A stretch of DNA of 64,000 nt from Gibbula magus (lineage: Eukaryota; Mollusca; Gastropoda; Trochida; Trochidae). The position numbers and the translations under genes were made by a program. The notes under the pieces are model-generated. The model saw only the letters and a list, made by a program, of their open reading frames with translations. It had not been told where the DNA came from and did no database searches. Where the stretch lies: assembly GCA_936450465.1 (NCBI GenBank), contig OW388302.1:58902459-58966458 (forward strand), read 5' to 3'. Each line of letters starts with the position of its first letter. Position 1 is the first letter of the stretch. Shown here piece after piece: positions 43,858 through 56,181 of the stretch.

Positions 43858-45870
43858 TCGCAAATGGGACTGTATCATCAGTGGGTGGCCCCCGCACGTA
43901 GATAACGAGTGCCTTTCCGGGAGGCACAGCCCTGGCCTGCTGTATCAGTGCCTCTTCTTGTCTGTCCCATTCTTTGGCGAGCATGGACCGGTCCAGACCC
44001 ATTCGGCCAAACACTCTGTCATCTAGTTGTTAACTCTTTTAGGGTGCACCCTCAAGGCCCGAACCATTCCCTCATCCGTTGATGGACCATCCGGATTGGT
44101 GTCGGGGTCGCAGAAGACTTCAACCACGGCACTCAGGTTGACTTAAATCCCCTCTGGCCAGTAAATCCTCCAGTGTTGCTCTACGTCCCTGATTCCTGAA
44201 ACTGTCCTGCCGAGTCTGGTGTGCATTGATGACCGATATCGTTTTCCTTGGATCTGGCTGGCGGGACTGTGCTTGTGGAAACTGAAGACCTTGGGTCTGG
44301 TTGGGCGGGCCTGTCCACTTCCTGGTGGTGACTGAGGGTGGCCTGTGGTTGTTGTGATAGGGCGGGCCTCTCCATCTCTTCTTTAAGCTGGAGGGCCTCC
44401 GCTGGCTCTGTTCGACGGTGAGGGACACTGTTCTCCTCCCTCGGTTCCTTGGGGCGGGCCTGTTCCTGTAGTAGCCTGAACTCGACTCGCTCAGATGACC
44501 TCGGACGGCCTAACAAGTGCAGCAGGTCCCTCAAGTGGCTGAGGGCCGCCGGCGAGTTGATTGGATGAAGCTCGAATCTCCTTGGTTGCCTCCATCCTTC
44601 CAGGCGGCGCAACTTTGGGAAGGCCGACGGTGGTATGTTGCTCTGGTCGGGGATGTCCAATTTGGGCGTTACCTTCTTCCAAAGGGTTTCGATGGTGCCC
44701 TCGGGGGCCCAGGATCCAGCGGGCTACCTGGTGCAGCGCCTGGCGAATCTTTCCAGATTATCGTCTCTCTCCTTTTGAGGAGCGCTGGACCGATCCCAGA
44801 AAAAGGATGGCAGGTGTTGGTTCACTGCATGTTCTTTCTAGCTTGTCTGGCAGCGCTGGTACGTCTCCTATCTCCGAGTTCCCCGTAACGCTCCTGGACA
44901 AGTCGGAGCGATGGCTGCTTTGGGATGTCTGCCCCCTCTGGTGCTCTTTACTGGGAGCCAGCTTCCCCCTGCCTCGGCCCAAAGTTCTTCGGGTCCCCTT
45001 CTAGGCTTTTTCATAATGGCTGTGTGGCTGCTCTCGCCCCTTGGTCGGTCGCTCTCTTCTCCCATTCTCTCCAGTGCGTGGATTACCTCCTCTTCCCGTT
45101 GGGCGGACGATGTCCCCTTCCTCCCCGGGAGCTGTTTGAACTGTTCCGGCGTTGTCCCGTTCCCCCTGGTTTCCCTGGTCTGGGAGACTTGAAGACGGGA
45201 CTTTATATGGCTCTGGCTCCTCCGCCGCTTCATGGTTGTTTCTGACCGCTCGTCGTCCTCCGAGCTGCTGCTCTCCTCTGTCTGGCGCTCCTCCTCTTTT
45301 TCCTGACTCTCCGGCCGAGCCGCTCCCCTCCAACTTGCCTTCCCGGATTTTGTTTCTGTAGATTCCTCGTCCGAGTCTTTGAACCTCTCCTCCCTCTTCG
45401 GGCAGTCCCCCTCCAGCCCCGCCTCAAAGCTTCCCTTGCCGCTTTCTTCCTGGCCCTCTCTTCCATCCGGGCTGGAGTCCGATAATCCCCCAGGCCTCCT
45501 GAAACTGCGGGTCCTCTTTGGGATTTGTCCTCTCCCTGGCCTCCTGTCGCTTCCTTTCTTCTGTACGCTGCTCATATCTTGTTAAAGTTGTGGTTCTGCA
45601 ATCAGACATAGGGATTGGTGAAGGAGGAGGCTTGTCCTCAAATGAGACAAGTATACTCCATCTTATCGGCCAGCTCGGCCGTTACACCCACACATTCCCC
45701 ATGAAGCCAGTCATTGCACCCATAGCACGTGATCATAAATGCTCCATTATCGGGCTGTCGACACACGCAATAGAGAGGGACTTCATGCACGGAGTCCACT
45801 CCCTCGGTCTTGGTCTTCTTACCCCCTGGAAGTTACCTTTTGCAACAGCCATTTCGGCAGGGCTCTATCT
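43858..45870 (-). pseudogene. GC-rich decayed coding region with PHD finger and charged segments
   Basis: Minus strand. At about 45800-45640 a PHD-type zinc finger is readable: LYCVCRQPDNGAFMITC, then CNDWLHGEC and YTCLI. The last expected Cys is replaced by TGA. Then come a strongly charged, Arg/Glu/Ser-rich ORF (45575-44868, 235 aa), a Pro/Arg/Gln-rich ORF (44660-44181) and a final piece (about 44030-43870, EWDRQEEALIQQARAVPPGK, VIYVRGPP). The frames do not connect. A PHD finger followed by charged regions occurs in ORF1 of CR1/L2-type LINEs and in CFP1-like genes; I cannot decide which. GC content is clearly above the surroundings, suggesting a different origin. Confidence 0.45.
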
Positions 45871-47165
45871 CGACACTCCTTCTTAGTGTGCGGTGAACTT
45901 ACGGTTCACAGAACTAACAACGAACAGAGTCGGTGTATTGGGTTCTTCTACCAGATACGGTCCCTTCGATATTGGGCACAATTCTTACACTGCCCCGGCG
46001 CGGACGAGGAATCTTGGAGGTAACTAACATATATTATACAATTAACAATGTGATACAATACAATGCAATAGATGTGCTAACTGACACGTTAAGGTCAAGG
46101 TTAGCCTATGAAATACAACTCGTACGTAGTACAGCATGAAGCGGTAGGTATCTTTATATCTTAGACACCAAAATTAATCCTAGATAACAATGTCATACCA
46201 AGCAATGCTATACCAGACGTACTCTGTACCAGAATAGCCCTACGTCAGGAACATGTGAATGTGCATAAGGCAAATTCTATGAATACATGTAATTAAGCCA
46301 AATTTTAACTATCACTGCCGGGCGGATAAATTACCATCCCCCCCAATATGAGTTAAAATGTAATCACAGTGACGGGTAACTCTCGAGAAAATCCGGGAGC
46401 ACCCCAAATGACAAATCGGCGGACAAGGCACAGTCCCCTCCAGGTACTAAAATTTGTGAAATCCTGTGAGAATATCCGTGAAATCACAAACACAGTCAAC
46501 ACAATCAGGAGTCCAAACTCCAACACAATCCATGAAAATCCGTGAATGAGTCACAACAGTCTGACCGGATGTTTACATGTACAAACGGAAGTTGATAATG
46601 GTCGAAGTGCAAATACCAATGTCAGAGTTCACACACACAATCCGCGCGAAATCCACATGAAATGTCAAATTTGAAATCCATCCGGTATCCCAAATGTCTT
46701 AGAATACACTTACATATGAATTACGAAGAAAAAGTTACTTTATAGAGTACACAGTCAGAGAAAATCGTAATTTACCTGGGCGTGGCCCTCCCTGGGGTGG
46801 ACAATGGCTACCACGGGAAAAAAATCAGTGCAACGCATGAAAAACAGGTATTTCACCAAAATTACGAGAATCGCGGCGGACAACAATATAGTATCGTAGG
46901 TCCCTAAAAGGAGTAAATCGAGTGCGACTAGCGGCCTTCCCTCAGTATAAACTAAGAAAAACACACCGTGCACCAAACTCACGTGCGATGACTGGCTTCC
47001 GAGTGAAAAACTTTATTTACAGAATTCCCGTGCAGAATTGATTAGTCACAGTGCCACTGTAGTAAACCTATACTAGCGTGATCACTTTAGCAGGAAGATA
47101 TGTACCAATAAGCGCTTATTGGTTGCGTTAATCGCCCACGGAACAAGTAGGAGACGAAGGCTCAA
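45871..47165. other. No gene recognised
   Basis: Mixed-composition sequence with short open frames only. Confidence 0.4.
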
Positions 47166-47169
47166 CTTA

Positions 47170-47640
47170 CTAGCTCAATGGCGGATGTACAACTCTCGGT
47201 GAACCTCGGCCGATTCCGGCAGCTTCCGGAGGGTCGTGACCCGGCCTTGACCTTGGATCAGCCACTTGCCCTCTGATCTTGAACAAATTCTTGATCACCG
47301 GCAGGAATAAAGTATATTCTTGACAACTTGTGTCAATAGCCTGCACAATGAAACGTGCCATCCAACACTCTCCTGCGGTTGCACTTGGTATGGTCGTTTG
47401 ACACTTTGGGCACTTGAAAACATATGTCCGTCATATGTGAGAATGGTTTTCGACGTGGCATTAGAACAGTTCTGTTTGTAACAGGTGAAATAACACTCCG
47501 CGAATGTCAAGGCTATCAATGAACCTTGCTCTTCCAATGCTTGCACCTCAACAGGAAGCGCCTGTTCTTCTGGAGAAAGCTCCATGCTAACCACATCGAG
47601 CTCCTCGTCTGTGTTCAGGATCTGAGGAATAGCATAATGT
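47170..47640 (-). pseudogene. RPA1-C-like zinc-ribbon OB-fold fragment
   Basis: Minus strand. After a plausible acceptor (attcctcag, near 47630) it reads ILNTDEELDVV, then SLIALTFAECYFTCYKQNC and TYDGHMF. After a one-base shift near 47417 it continues KCPKCQTT and MARFIVQAIDTSCQEYTLFL. The C-x4-C ... C-x2-C arrangement followed by alternating hydrophobic strands matches the zinc ribbon of DNA-binding domain C of replication protein A 70. RPA-like genes occur both as host genes and in some animal Helitrons; here it is a fragment. Confidence 0.45.
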
Positions 47641-48006
47641 TGAGGTGATGAGGTGCGACAGATGTTTATAAAACTTAACCAATATTTTACTTTATTTAAA
47701 CTTTGCGTTTATTTCATATGTTTGAACAACATGCAAAATATCATAATATTTATGGACACAATCTGGACGAATTTCTAAATTGTTCTAACTTCCTTAAATG
47801 CCCCAACATCAGATAAGTTGCCAAAAAGAAACTCATTTGTTCATATCCATCCATTCATCCATATTATGCTTAAATGGTCGACGATATGCACCAATATTTC
47901 GGTTAGACTTGTTTTGGGGTCTTAAATTGGTGCACCAAAATTGCCATTTACAGACATTTTCAATACATATACCACGAAATATAGGCCATGATACATTTCT
48001 CATATA

Positions 48007-48183
48007 CAGTCAAGCCGCGGTAATCCGGCCTCCGATAATCCGAATCTCGCAGTGTCCGAACGGTAGGAAGATGTAACCAAACTAATCTCTTTAGTAGTCC
48101 TCAGTACTCAGTAGTCCGAACATTTCACTATCCGAACGTTTTTGATGAAAAACGGAAGCGTTCGGATTATCGAGGCCTGACTG
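48007..48183. mobile_element. pogo/Tigger-like MITE with TA target duplication
   Basis: 177 bp with terminal inverted repeats, cagtcaagccgcggtaatcc at the left and tcggattatcgaggcctgac at the right (partly matching), flanked by TA at 48005-48006 and 48184-48185. TIRs of the form CAGTCnAGCC...TAATCCG and TA duplication are typical of pogo-type Tc1/mariner elements. No coding capacity. Confidence 0.8.
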
Positions 48184-49003
48184 TATACATTAACTATGCC
48201 TCAAGAGAATGGAAATTCATAAGGATACTACTACCGATTGACGACTGTTTACCACTCTCATTTCTTGCATGAGAATCAAACAAATGAAAACCTTGAACAG
48301 TTGACATTTCCGTAAGTAAGCAAAATTGTGTTACTCTGTGAAAAGGCGGATGTTACAGCTGTGTGAATCCTGCATTCGCTGATCCTCCATTGAAGCCAAC
48401 CGCCCAAAACAGTTCTGCTTTAATTGATGTTATTGTCAACATCACGTGGTCTTGGCATTTCAGAATGCATTAAAGGCATTAGAACATTTGAACCAGTTAT
48501 TGACTCAAATAATGCATTTCACTGTACAATGTAGTATCAAGTCTTTGTGACATCCACTCTTGTGGATTACTATTGAGGGAGAAAATTAGGGCCCAAAATG
48601 ATATTGATGTACACTGTCCCAGCGTGTCTAAACCTACTTTAATCGCCTTGACAAAAATTGACTCGTGACCTCCAAGCAAAAAGTACCAAAATGTATATCA
48701 AAATTGAAAACTGATCGTGAAAAGGTCATATAATAACGAACAAAACTAATCTAATAACACATCCTTGAGACAGAGTTCATCACTGTTTTGTGATTGCAGA
48801 TGTCCTGTCTGCATTAGTTCACAGCTTAGTGATATTATAGAGCTTAGACTTGTTAAGGTTCGCAGTGAAGTTGACTGACAAATGGTCACATAGCTCAGTT
48901 ATCAGGCTGTCACTTGACAATGGTGAACAACTTCCTGATGACATGTTCAAAGAGCGTGATATCATGTGTAGTGTCGTCTTTGTCTTCTAACACTTTTACC
49001 CTT

Positions 49004-49442
49004 TTAAACTTTCTTTTGACATGTGAGATGGCTATCTAGATATCTGAAAAAATAAGAAGTTTCTTTTGGCATTTGAGATACTGACACAAAAGACTGACCC
49101 TCATGGTTTCTTTCTTTCTGGATCATATGAAAGAGCCATTTCTCCATCTCAATGTTGTGGCAAGCATTTCTGAAGATGAAGCATTTGGATGAGAATGGTA
49201 ATTTGGCAACTACAACTTCAACGAGATCTTCTTCTGTGAGAGATGTTGTCTCCCCTATTATTTTCTCCAATTCTTCATTGAATATGATCAACTTATCCTG
49301 TTCATGCCATAATGCCAGATACAAATACTTTTCTGGCTTTTCAGGAGTTGTGTTACATGAAGGACATTTGATCGTGATAATGTTTTTGTTTCTGCATCCT
49401 TTAATGTGTATGAACCAGTACGAACAAGTAGGATATATTTAA
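49004..49442 (-). pseudogene. Second RPA1-C-like fragment
   Basis: Minus strand, open from about 49440: YPTCSYWFIHIKGC, ITIKCPSCNTT, KYLYLALWHEQDKLIIFNEE, EKIIGETTSLTEEDL. The paired cysteines followed by a strand of the form YLYLALW..QDKLIIFNEELEKIIG resemble the RPA70 C-domain (RMILSVNIAD and AEAILG region). It lies upstream of, and on the same strand as, the 47.2-47.6 kb fragment; they may be paralogues. Confidence 0.4.
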
Positions 49443-49866
49443 AATGTTAATTTTGATTAATTGAATAATGTATCAATGTATAATGAGTAGATGTGACATA
49501 CTTTGATTGGGATGGGAGTCGTACACTGTACAAGAGAAAAACTCGCTCACAGTAATGATTATTTTCTTCTCGGGTTACTGGATCTGTCAGGATCTATCAA
49601 CAGGTCTGCTTCCTCAAATTTAATACTGGTGATTTCTGGTAAGAACTTTTGAAAGAAGTACTTAATGCATGACAGAAATTGTATACTTCAAATCTATGTT
49701 GTATAGAAACAATAATTCATCGGTATGCTTTATAATAGAACTTGTAATTAAAAACGACTGAACATTACTGACAGTGAATAGTTACGAGATCACTTTGGGC
49801 AACGGTTACCAATTACCCATTGGCAATGCGACAGAAACATTTTGGAAACTTAGTCCAGTCAATTTA

Positions 49867-50009
49867 GTTCCAGCTGTTGCTCGCAGGTTTCACCGCAATG
49901 CATAGCCACATGGCATTGCGGGCTTTCTCCCTGCCATAATACTAGCAGCCGCGATATAAGTGAAATACTCTTGAAAGCAGCGTTAAACCCCAACTCACCT
50001 CACCTCACC
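49867..50009 (+). repeat. 5'-truncated SINE with 13-bp TSD
   Basis: 143 bp bracketed by tccagtcaattta at 49854-49866 and 50010-50022 (the first t is ambiguous with the tail). Contains the 3' body, stem and cacctcacctcacct tail. Confidence 0.8.
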
Positions 50010-50121
50010 TCCAGTCAATTTATAAAAAAAACACTGCCTAACCTGGAACAAATTGCAACAGAAATGATTTTGATTGTAATTAATTGCTGCAACATTTTAG
50101 AATAACATATTAGAATTGTAG

Positions 50122-53100
50122 AAAAATAGAGCCATGGGCTCTGTAGCTCATCAGGATTTGATTTATTATCTAAGGTTGAATATCTAAGTTATCTCAAGTA
50201 ATACATTGTTAACAAGCAAAAAATAGGTTTTTAGATCATGACCCCTGTGACCTGTATTTGGAGTCAGAGGTTCACCAATCCTACAATTAAGAATCACCTT
50301 TGACCAAAGACCAACTTTTCAGCTATCTAGACCTTTTGGAACTGGAGAAGAAGATGAAAAATAGGTTTTTGGGGTTGTGACCTCTGTGACCCCATTTGGG
50401 GTCACGGGGTCACAAAATCTACAATTTAGAATCCCCATTGGCCAAGGAGTCTGCACACAACTTTTCAGCTCTCTTGACCTTATGGAACTTGAGAAGAAGA
50501 TGATAATAGGTTTTTAAAGATGTGACCCCTGTGACCCCATTTGGGGTCACGGGGTCACAAAATCTACAATTTAGAATCCCCATGGGCCAAGGAGTCTGCA
50601 CACAACTTTTCAGCTCTCTAGACCTTTTGGAACTGGAGAAGAAGATGAAAATAAGTTTTGAAGGATGTGACCCCTGTGACCCCATTTGGGGTCGCGGGGT
50701 CACGAAATCTACAATTTAGAATCCCCATTGGTCAAGGAGTCTGCACACAACTTTTCAGCTCTCTAGACCTTTTGGAACTTGAGAAGAAGATGAAAATAGG
50801 TTTTCAAGGATGTGACCCCTGTGACCCCATTTTGGGTCGCGGGGTCACGAAATCTACAATTTAGAATCCCCATTGGCCAAGGAGTCTGCACACAACTTTT
50901 CAGCTCTCTAGACCTTTTGGAACTGGAGAAGAAGATGAAAATAAGTTTTGAAGGATGTGACCCCAGTGACCCCATTTGGGGTCGCGGGGTTACGAAATCT
51001 ACAATTTAGAATCCCCATTGGCCAAGGAGTCTGCACACAACTTTTCAGCTCTCTAGACCTTTTGGAACTGGAGAAGAAGATGAAAATAGGTTTTTAAGGA
51101 TGTGACCCCTGTGACCCCATTTGGGGTCGCGGGGTCACGAAATCTACAATTTAGAATCCCCATTGGCCAAGGAGTCTGCACACAACTTTTCAGCTCTCTA
51201 GACCTTTTGGAACTGGAGAAGAAGATGAAAATAAGTTTTGAAGGATGTGACCCCTGTGACCCCATTTGGGGTCGCGGGGTCACGAAATCTACAATTTAGA
51301 ATCCCCATTGGCCAAGGAGTCTGCACACAACTTTTCAGCTCTCTAGACCTTTTGGAACTGGAGAAGAAGATGAAAATAAGTTTTTAAGGATGTGACCCCA
51401 GTGACCCCATTTGGGGTCGCGGGGTCACGAAATCTACAATTTAGAATCCCCATTGGTCAAGGAGTCTGCACACAACTTTTCAGCTCTCTAGACCTTTTGG
51501 AACTTGAGAAGAAGATGAAAATAGGTTTTCAAGGATGTGACCCCTGTGACCCCATTTTGGGTCGCGGGGTCACGAAATCTACAATTTAGAATCCCCATTG
51601 GCCAAGGAGTCTGCACACAACTTTTCAGCTCTCTAGACCTTTTGGAACTGGAGAAGAAGATGAAAATAAGTTTTGAAGGATGTGACCCCAGTGACCCCAT
51701 TTGGGGTCGCGGGGTTACGAAATCTACAATTTAGAATCCCCATTGGCCAAGGAGTCTGCACACAACTTTTCAGCTCTCTAGACCTTTTGGAACTGGAGAA
51801 GAAGATGAAAATAGGTTTTTAAGGATGTGACCCCTGTGACCCCATTTGGGGTCGCGGGGTCACGAAATCTACAATTTAGAATCCCCATTGGCCAAGGAGT
51901 CTGCACACAACTTTTCAGCTCTCTAGACCTTTTGGAACTGGAGAAGAAGATGAAAATAAGTTTTGAAGGATGTGACCCCTGTGACCCCATTTGGGGTCGC
52001 GGGGTCACGAAATCTACAATTTAGAATCCCCATTGGCCAAGGAGTCTGCACACAACTTTTCAGCTCTCTAGACCTTTTGGAACTGGAGAAGAAGATGAAA
52101 ATAAGTTTTTAAGGATGTGACCCCGGTGACCCCATTTGGGGTCATGGGGTCACGAAATCTACAATTTAGAATCCCCATTGGCCAAGGAGTCTGCACACAA
52201 CTTTTCAGCTCTCTAGACCTTTTGGAACTGGAGAAGAAGATGAAAATAAGTTTTTAAGGATGTGACCCCGGTGACCCCATTTGGGGTCACACTGTCACGA
52301 AATCTACAATTTAGAATCCCCATTGGCCAAGGAGTCTGCACACAACTTTTCAGCTCTCTAGACCTTTTGGAACTTGAGAAGAAGATGAAAATAGGTTTTC
52401 AAGGATGTGACCCCTGTGACCCCATTTTGGGTCGCGGGGTCACGAAATCTACAATTTAGAATCCCCATTGGCCAAGGAGTCTGCACACAACTTTTCAGCT
52501 CTCTAGACCTTTTGGAACTGGAGAAGAAGATGAAAATAAGTTTTGAAGGATGTGACCCCAGTGACCCCATTTGGGGTCGCGGGGTTACGAAATCTACAAT
52601 TTAGAATCCCCATTGGCCAAGGAGTCTGCACACAACTTTTCAGCTCTCTAGACCTTTTGGAACTGGAGAAGAAGATGAAAATAGGTTTTTAAGGATGTGA
52701 CCCCTGTGACCCCATTTGGGGTCGCGGGGTCACGAAATCTACAATTTAGAATCCCCATTGGCCAAGGAGTCTGCACACAACTTTTCAGCTCTCTAGACCT
52801 TTTGGAACTGGAGAAGAAGATGAAAATAAGTTTTGAAGGATGTGACCCCAGTGACCCCATTTGGGGTCGCGGGGTTACGAAATCTACAATTTAGAATCCC
52901 CATTGGCCAAGGAGTCTGCACACAACTTTTCAGCTCTCTAGACCTTTTGGAACTGGAGAAGAAGATGAAAATAGGTTTTTAAGGATGTGACCTCTGTGAC
53001 CCCATTTGGGGTCGCGGGGTCACGAAATCTACAATTTAGAATCCCCATTGGCCAAGGAGTCTGCACACAACTTTTCAGCTCTCTAGACCTTTTGGAACTG

Positions 53101-55808
53101 GAGAAGAAGATGAAAATAAGTTTTGAAGGATGTGAACCCAGTGACCCCATTTGGGGTCGCGGGGTTACGAAATCTACAATTTAGAATCCCCATTGGCCAA
53201 GGAGTCTGCACACAACTTTTCAGCTCTCTAGACCTTTTGGAACTGGAGAAGAAGATGAAAATAAGTTTTGAAGGATGTGACCCCAGTGACCCCATTTGGG
53301 GTCGCGGGGTTACGAAATCTACAATTTAGAATCCCCATTGGCCAAGGAGTCTGCACACAACTTTTCAGCTCTCTAGACCTTTTGGAACTGGAGAAGAAGA
53401 TGAAAATAAGTTTTGAAGGATGTGACCCCAGTGACCCCATTTGGGGTCGCGGGGTTACGAAATCTACAATTTAGAATCCCCATTGGCCAAGGAGTCTGCA
53501 CACAACTTTTCAGCTCTCTAGACCTTTGGAACTGGAGAAGAAGATGAAAATAAGTTTTGAAGGATGTGACCCCAGTGACCCCATTTGGGGTCGCGGGGTC
53601 ACGAAATCTACAATTTAGAATCCCCATTGGCCAAGGAGTCTGCACACAACTTTTCAGCTCTCTAGACCTTTTGGAACTGGAGAAGAAGATGAAAATAAGT
53701 TTTGAAGGATGTGACCCCTGTGACCCCATTTGGGGTCGCGGGGTCACGAAATCTACAATTTAGAATCCCCATTGGCCAAGGAGTCTGCACACAACTTTTC
53801 AGCTCTCTAGACCTTTTGGAACTGGAGAAGAAGATGAAAATAAGTTTTTAAGGATGTGACCCCGGTGACCCCATTTGGGGTCATGGGGTCACGAAATCTA
53901 CAATTTAGAATCCCCATTGGCCAAGGAGTCTGCACACAACTTTTCAGCTCTCTAGACCTTTTGGAACTGGAGAAGAAGATGAAAATAAGTTTTTAAGGAT
54001 GTGACCCCGGTGACCCCATTTGGGGTCACACTGTCACGAAATCTACAATTTAGAATCCCCATTGGCCAAGGAGTCTGCACACAACTTTTCAGCTCTCTAG
54101 ACCTTTTGGAACTTGAGAAGAAGATGAAAATAGGTTTTCAAGGATGTGACCCCTGTGACCCCATTTTGGGTCGCGGGGTCACGAAATCTACAATTTAGAA
54201 TCCCCATTGGCCAAGGAGTCTGCACACAACTTTTCAGCTCTCTAGACCTTTTGGAACTGGAGAAGAAGATGAAAATAAGTTTTGAAGGATGTGACCCCAG
54301 TGACCCCATTTGGGGTCGCGGGGTTACGAAATCTACAATTTAGAATCCCCATTGGCCAAGGAGTCTGCACACAACTTTTCAGCTCTCTAGACCTTTTGGA
54401 ACTGGAGAAGAAGATGAAAATAGGTTTTTAAGGATGTGACCCCTGTGACCCCATTTGGGGTCGCGGGGTCACGAAATCTACAATTTAGAATCCCCATTGG
54501 CCAAGGAGTCTGCACACAACTTTTCAGCTCTCTAGACCTTTTGGAACTGGAGAAGAAGATGAAAATATGTTTTTAAGGATGTGACCCCGGTGACCCCATT
54601 TGGGGTCATGGGGTCACGAAATCTACAATTTAGAATCCCCATTGGCCAAGGAGTCTGCACACAACTTTTCAGCTCTCTAGACCTTTTGGAACTGGAGAAG
54701 AAGATGAAAATACCCCGGTGACCCCATTTGGGGTCACACTGTCACGAAATCTACAATTTAGAATCCCCATTGGCCAAGGAGTCTGCACACAACTTTTCAG
54801 CTCTCTAGACCTTTTGGAACTTGAGAAGAAGATGAAAATAGGTTTTCAAGGATGTGACCCCTGTGACCCCATTTTGGGTCGCGGGGTCACGAAATCTACA
54901 ATTTAGAATCCCCATTGGCCAAGGAGTCTGCACACAACTTTTCAGCTCTCTAGACCTTTTGGAACTGGAGAAGAAGATGAAAATAAGTTTTGAAGGATGT
55001 GACCCCAGTGACCCCATTTGGGGTCGCGGGGTAACGAAATCTACAATTTAGAATCCCCATTGGCCAAGGAGTCTGCACACAACTTTTCAGCTCTCTAGAC
55101 CTTTTGGAACTGGAGAAGAAGATGAAAATAGGTTTTTAAGGATGTGACCCCTGTGACCCCATTTGGGGTCGCGGGGTCACGAAATCTACAATTTAGAATC
55201 CCCATTGGCCAAGGAGTCTGCACACAACTTTTCAGCTCTCTAGACCTTTTGGAACTTGAGAAGAAGATGAAAATAGGTTTTCAAGGATGTGACCCCTGTG
55301 ACCCCATTTGGGTCATGGGGTCACGAAATCTACAATTTAGAATCCCCATTGGCCAAGGAGTCTGCACACAACTTTTCAGCTCTCTAGACCTTTTGGAACT
55401 GGAGAAGAAGATGAAAATAAGTTTTTAAGGATGTGACCCCTGTGACCCCATTTGGGGTCACAGGGTCACGGAATCTACAATTTAGAATCCCCATGGGCCA
55501 AGGAGTCTGCACACAACTTTTCAGCTCTCTAGACCTTTTGGAACTTGAGAAGAAGATGAAAATAGGTTTTTAAGGATGTGACCCCTGTGACCCCATTTGG
55601 GGTCACGGGGTCACGAAATCTACAATTTAGAATCCCCATTGGCCAAGGAGTCTGCACATAAAATTTCAGCTCTGTGGAATCATTGGTTCTGGAGAAGAAG
55701 TCGAAAAAGCGAAAAGTTTACGGATGGACGGATGGACGGATGGACGGACGCCGGACACCATGCCATGCCATAAGCCCATCGGGCCTTTCAGGCCTGATGA
55801 GCTAAAAA
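50122..55808. mobile_element. Long tandem-repeat element (~37 units of 145 bp) with inverted ends
   Basis: Left end gagccatgggctc and tagctcatcagg (50144-50155); right end cctgatgagcta (55793-55804), preceded by gacgccggacaccatgcc and a hairpin. The ends equal those of 13614-14388, so the array is an expanded core of the same element, not an independent satellite. Units are about 145 bp and very alike, with a few indels (1 bp near 53526, 17 bp near 54710). Each has gaccccatttggggtc, caatttagaatccccattgg, ctctagaccttttggaact and gagaagaagatgaaaata. The short open frames in each unit are by-products: 145 is not divisible by three. Confidence 0.85.
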
Positions 55809-56180
55809 TGTAAATAGGGGAATTTTGACGTTGATTAGGGCATGGGACAAAATCTTTTTTGTGTCCAAAAAGTACATGTCAAATGCATGTTGCTTAACAT
55901 ATGACTGATATTTAGACAAAAATGTTGCATAAGTTCTCTGTAGAGGTGAAATATAAAAATAAAACAATTGCTGAATAAAATAGGCTACCTACCTGTCCAC
56001 TCTGATATCCAGTCAGATATGTCTGGATAATCGAGTTTTGAAACAAAGTATACACTCAACAACTGTATATTGGTCCATATTAAATCCTTTAATTTTTTTT
56101 TTAATGAATTATTTGCACTTCCAGATTTATCATTTGGGTGGAACAATATTGACACATACAATATATACAGCATTATATAA
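55809..56180. other. AT-rich spacer
   Basis: No feature recognised between the array and the downstream pseudogene. Confidence 0.4.
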
Positions 56181-56181
56181 A

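Noticed and set aside
44511..45886. Plus-strand ORFs of 68-147 aa in the GC-rich region
   Set aside because: GC-rich DNA has few stops in all frames; the minus strand carries the recognisable PHD motif and charged proteins.
50419..55428. Dozens of 65-124-aa open frames on both strands in the tandem array
   Set aside because: Each merely reflects one or two 145-bp units; the period is not a multiple of three and stops recur each unit. No sign of coding selection.
50230..55680. CRISPR-like array
   Set aside because: There are no unique spacers: the whole 145-bp unit repeats, it carries transposon ends, and the DNA is eukaryotic.
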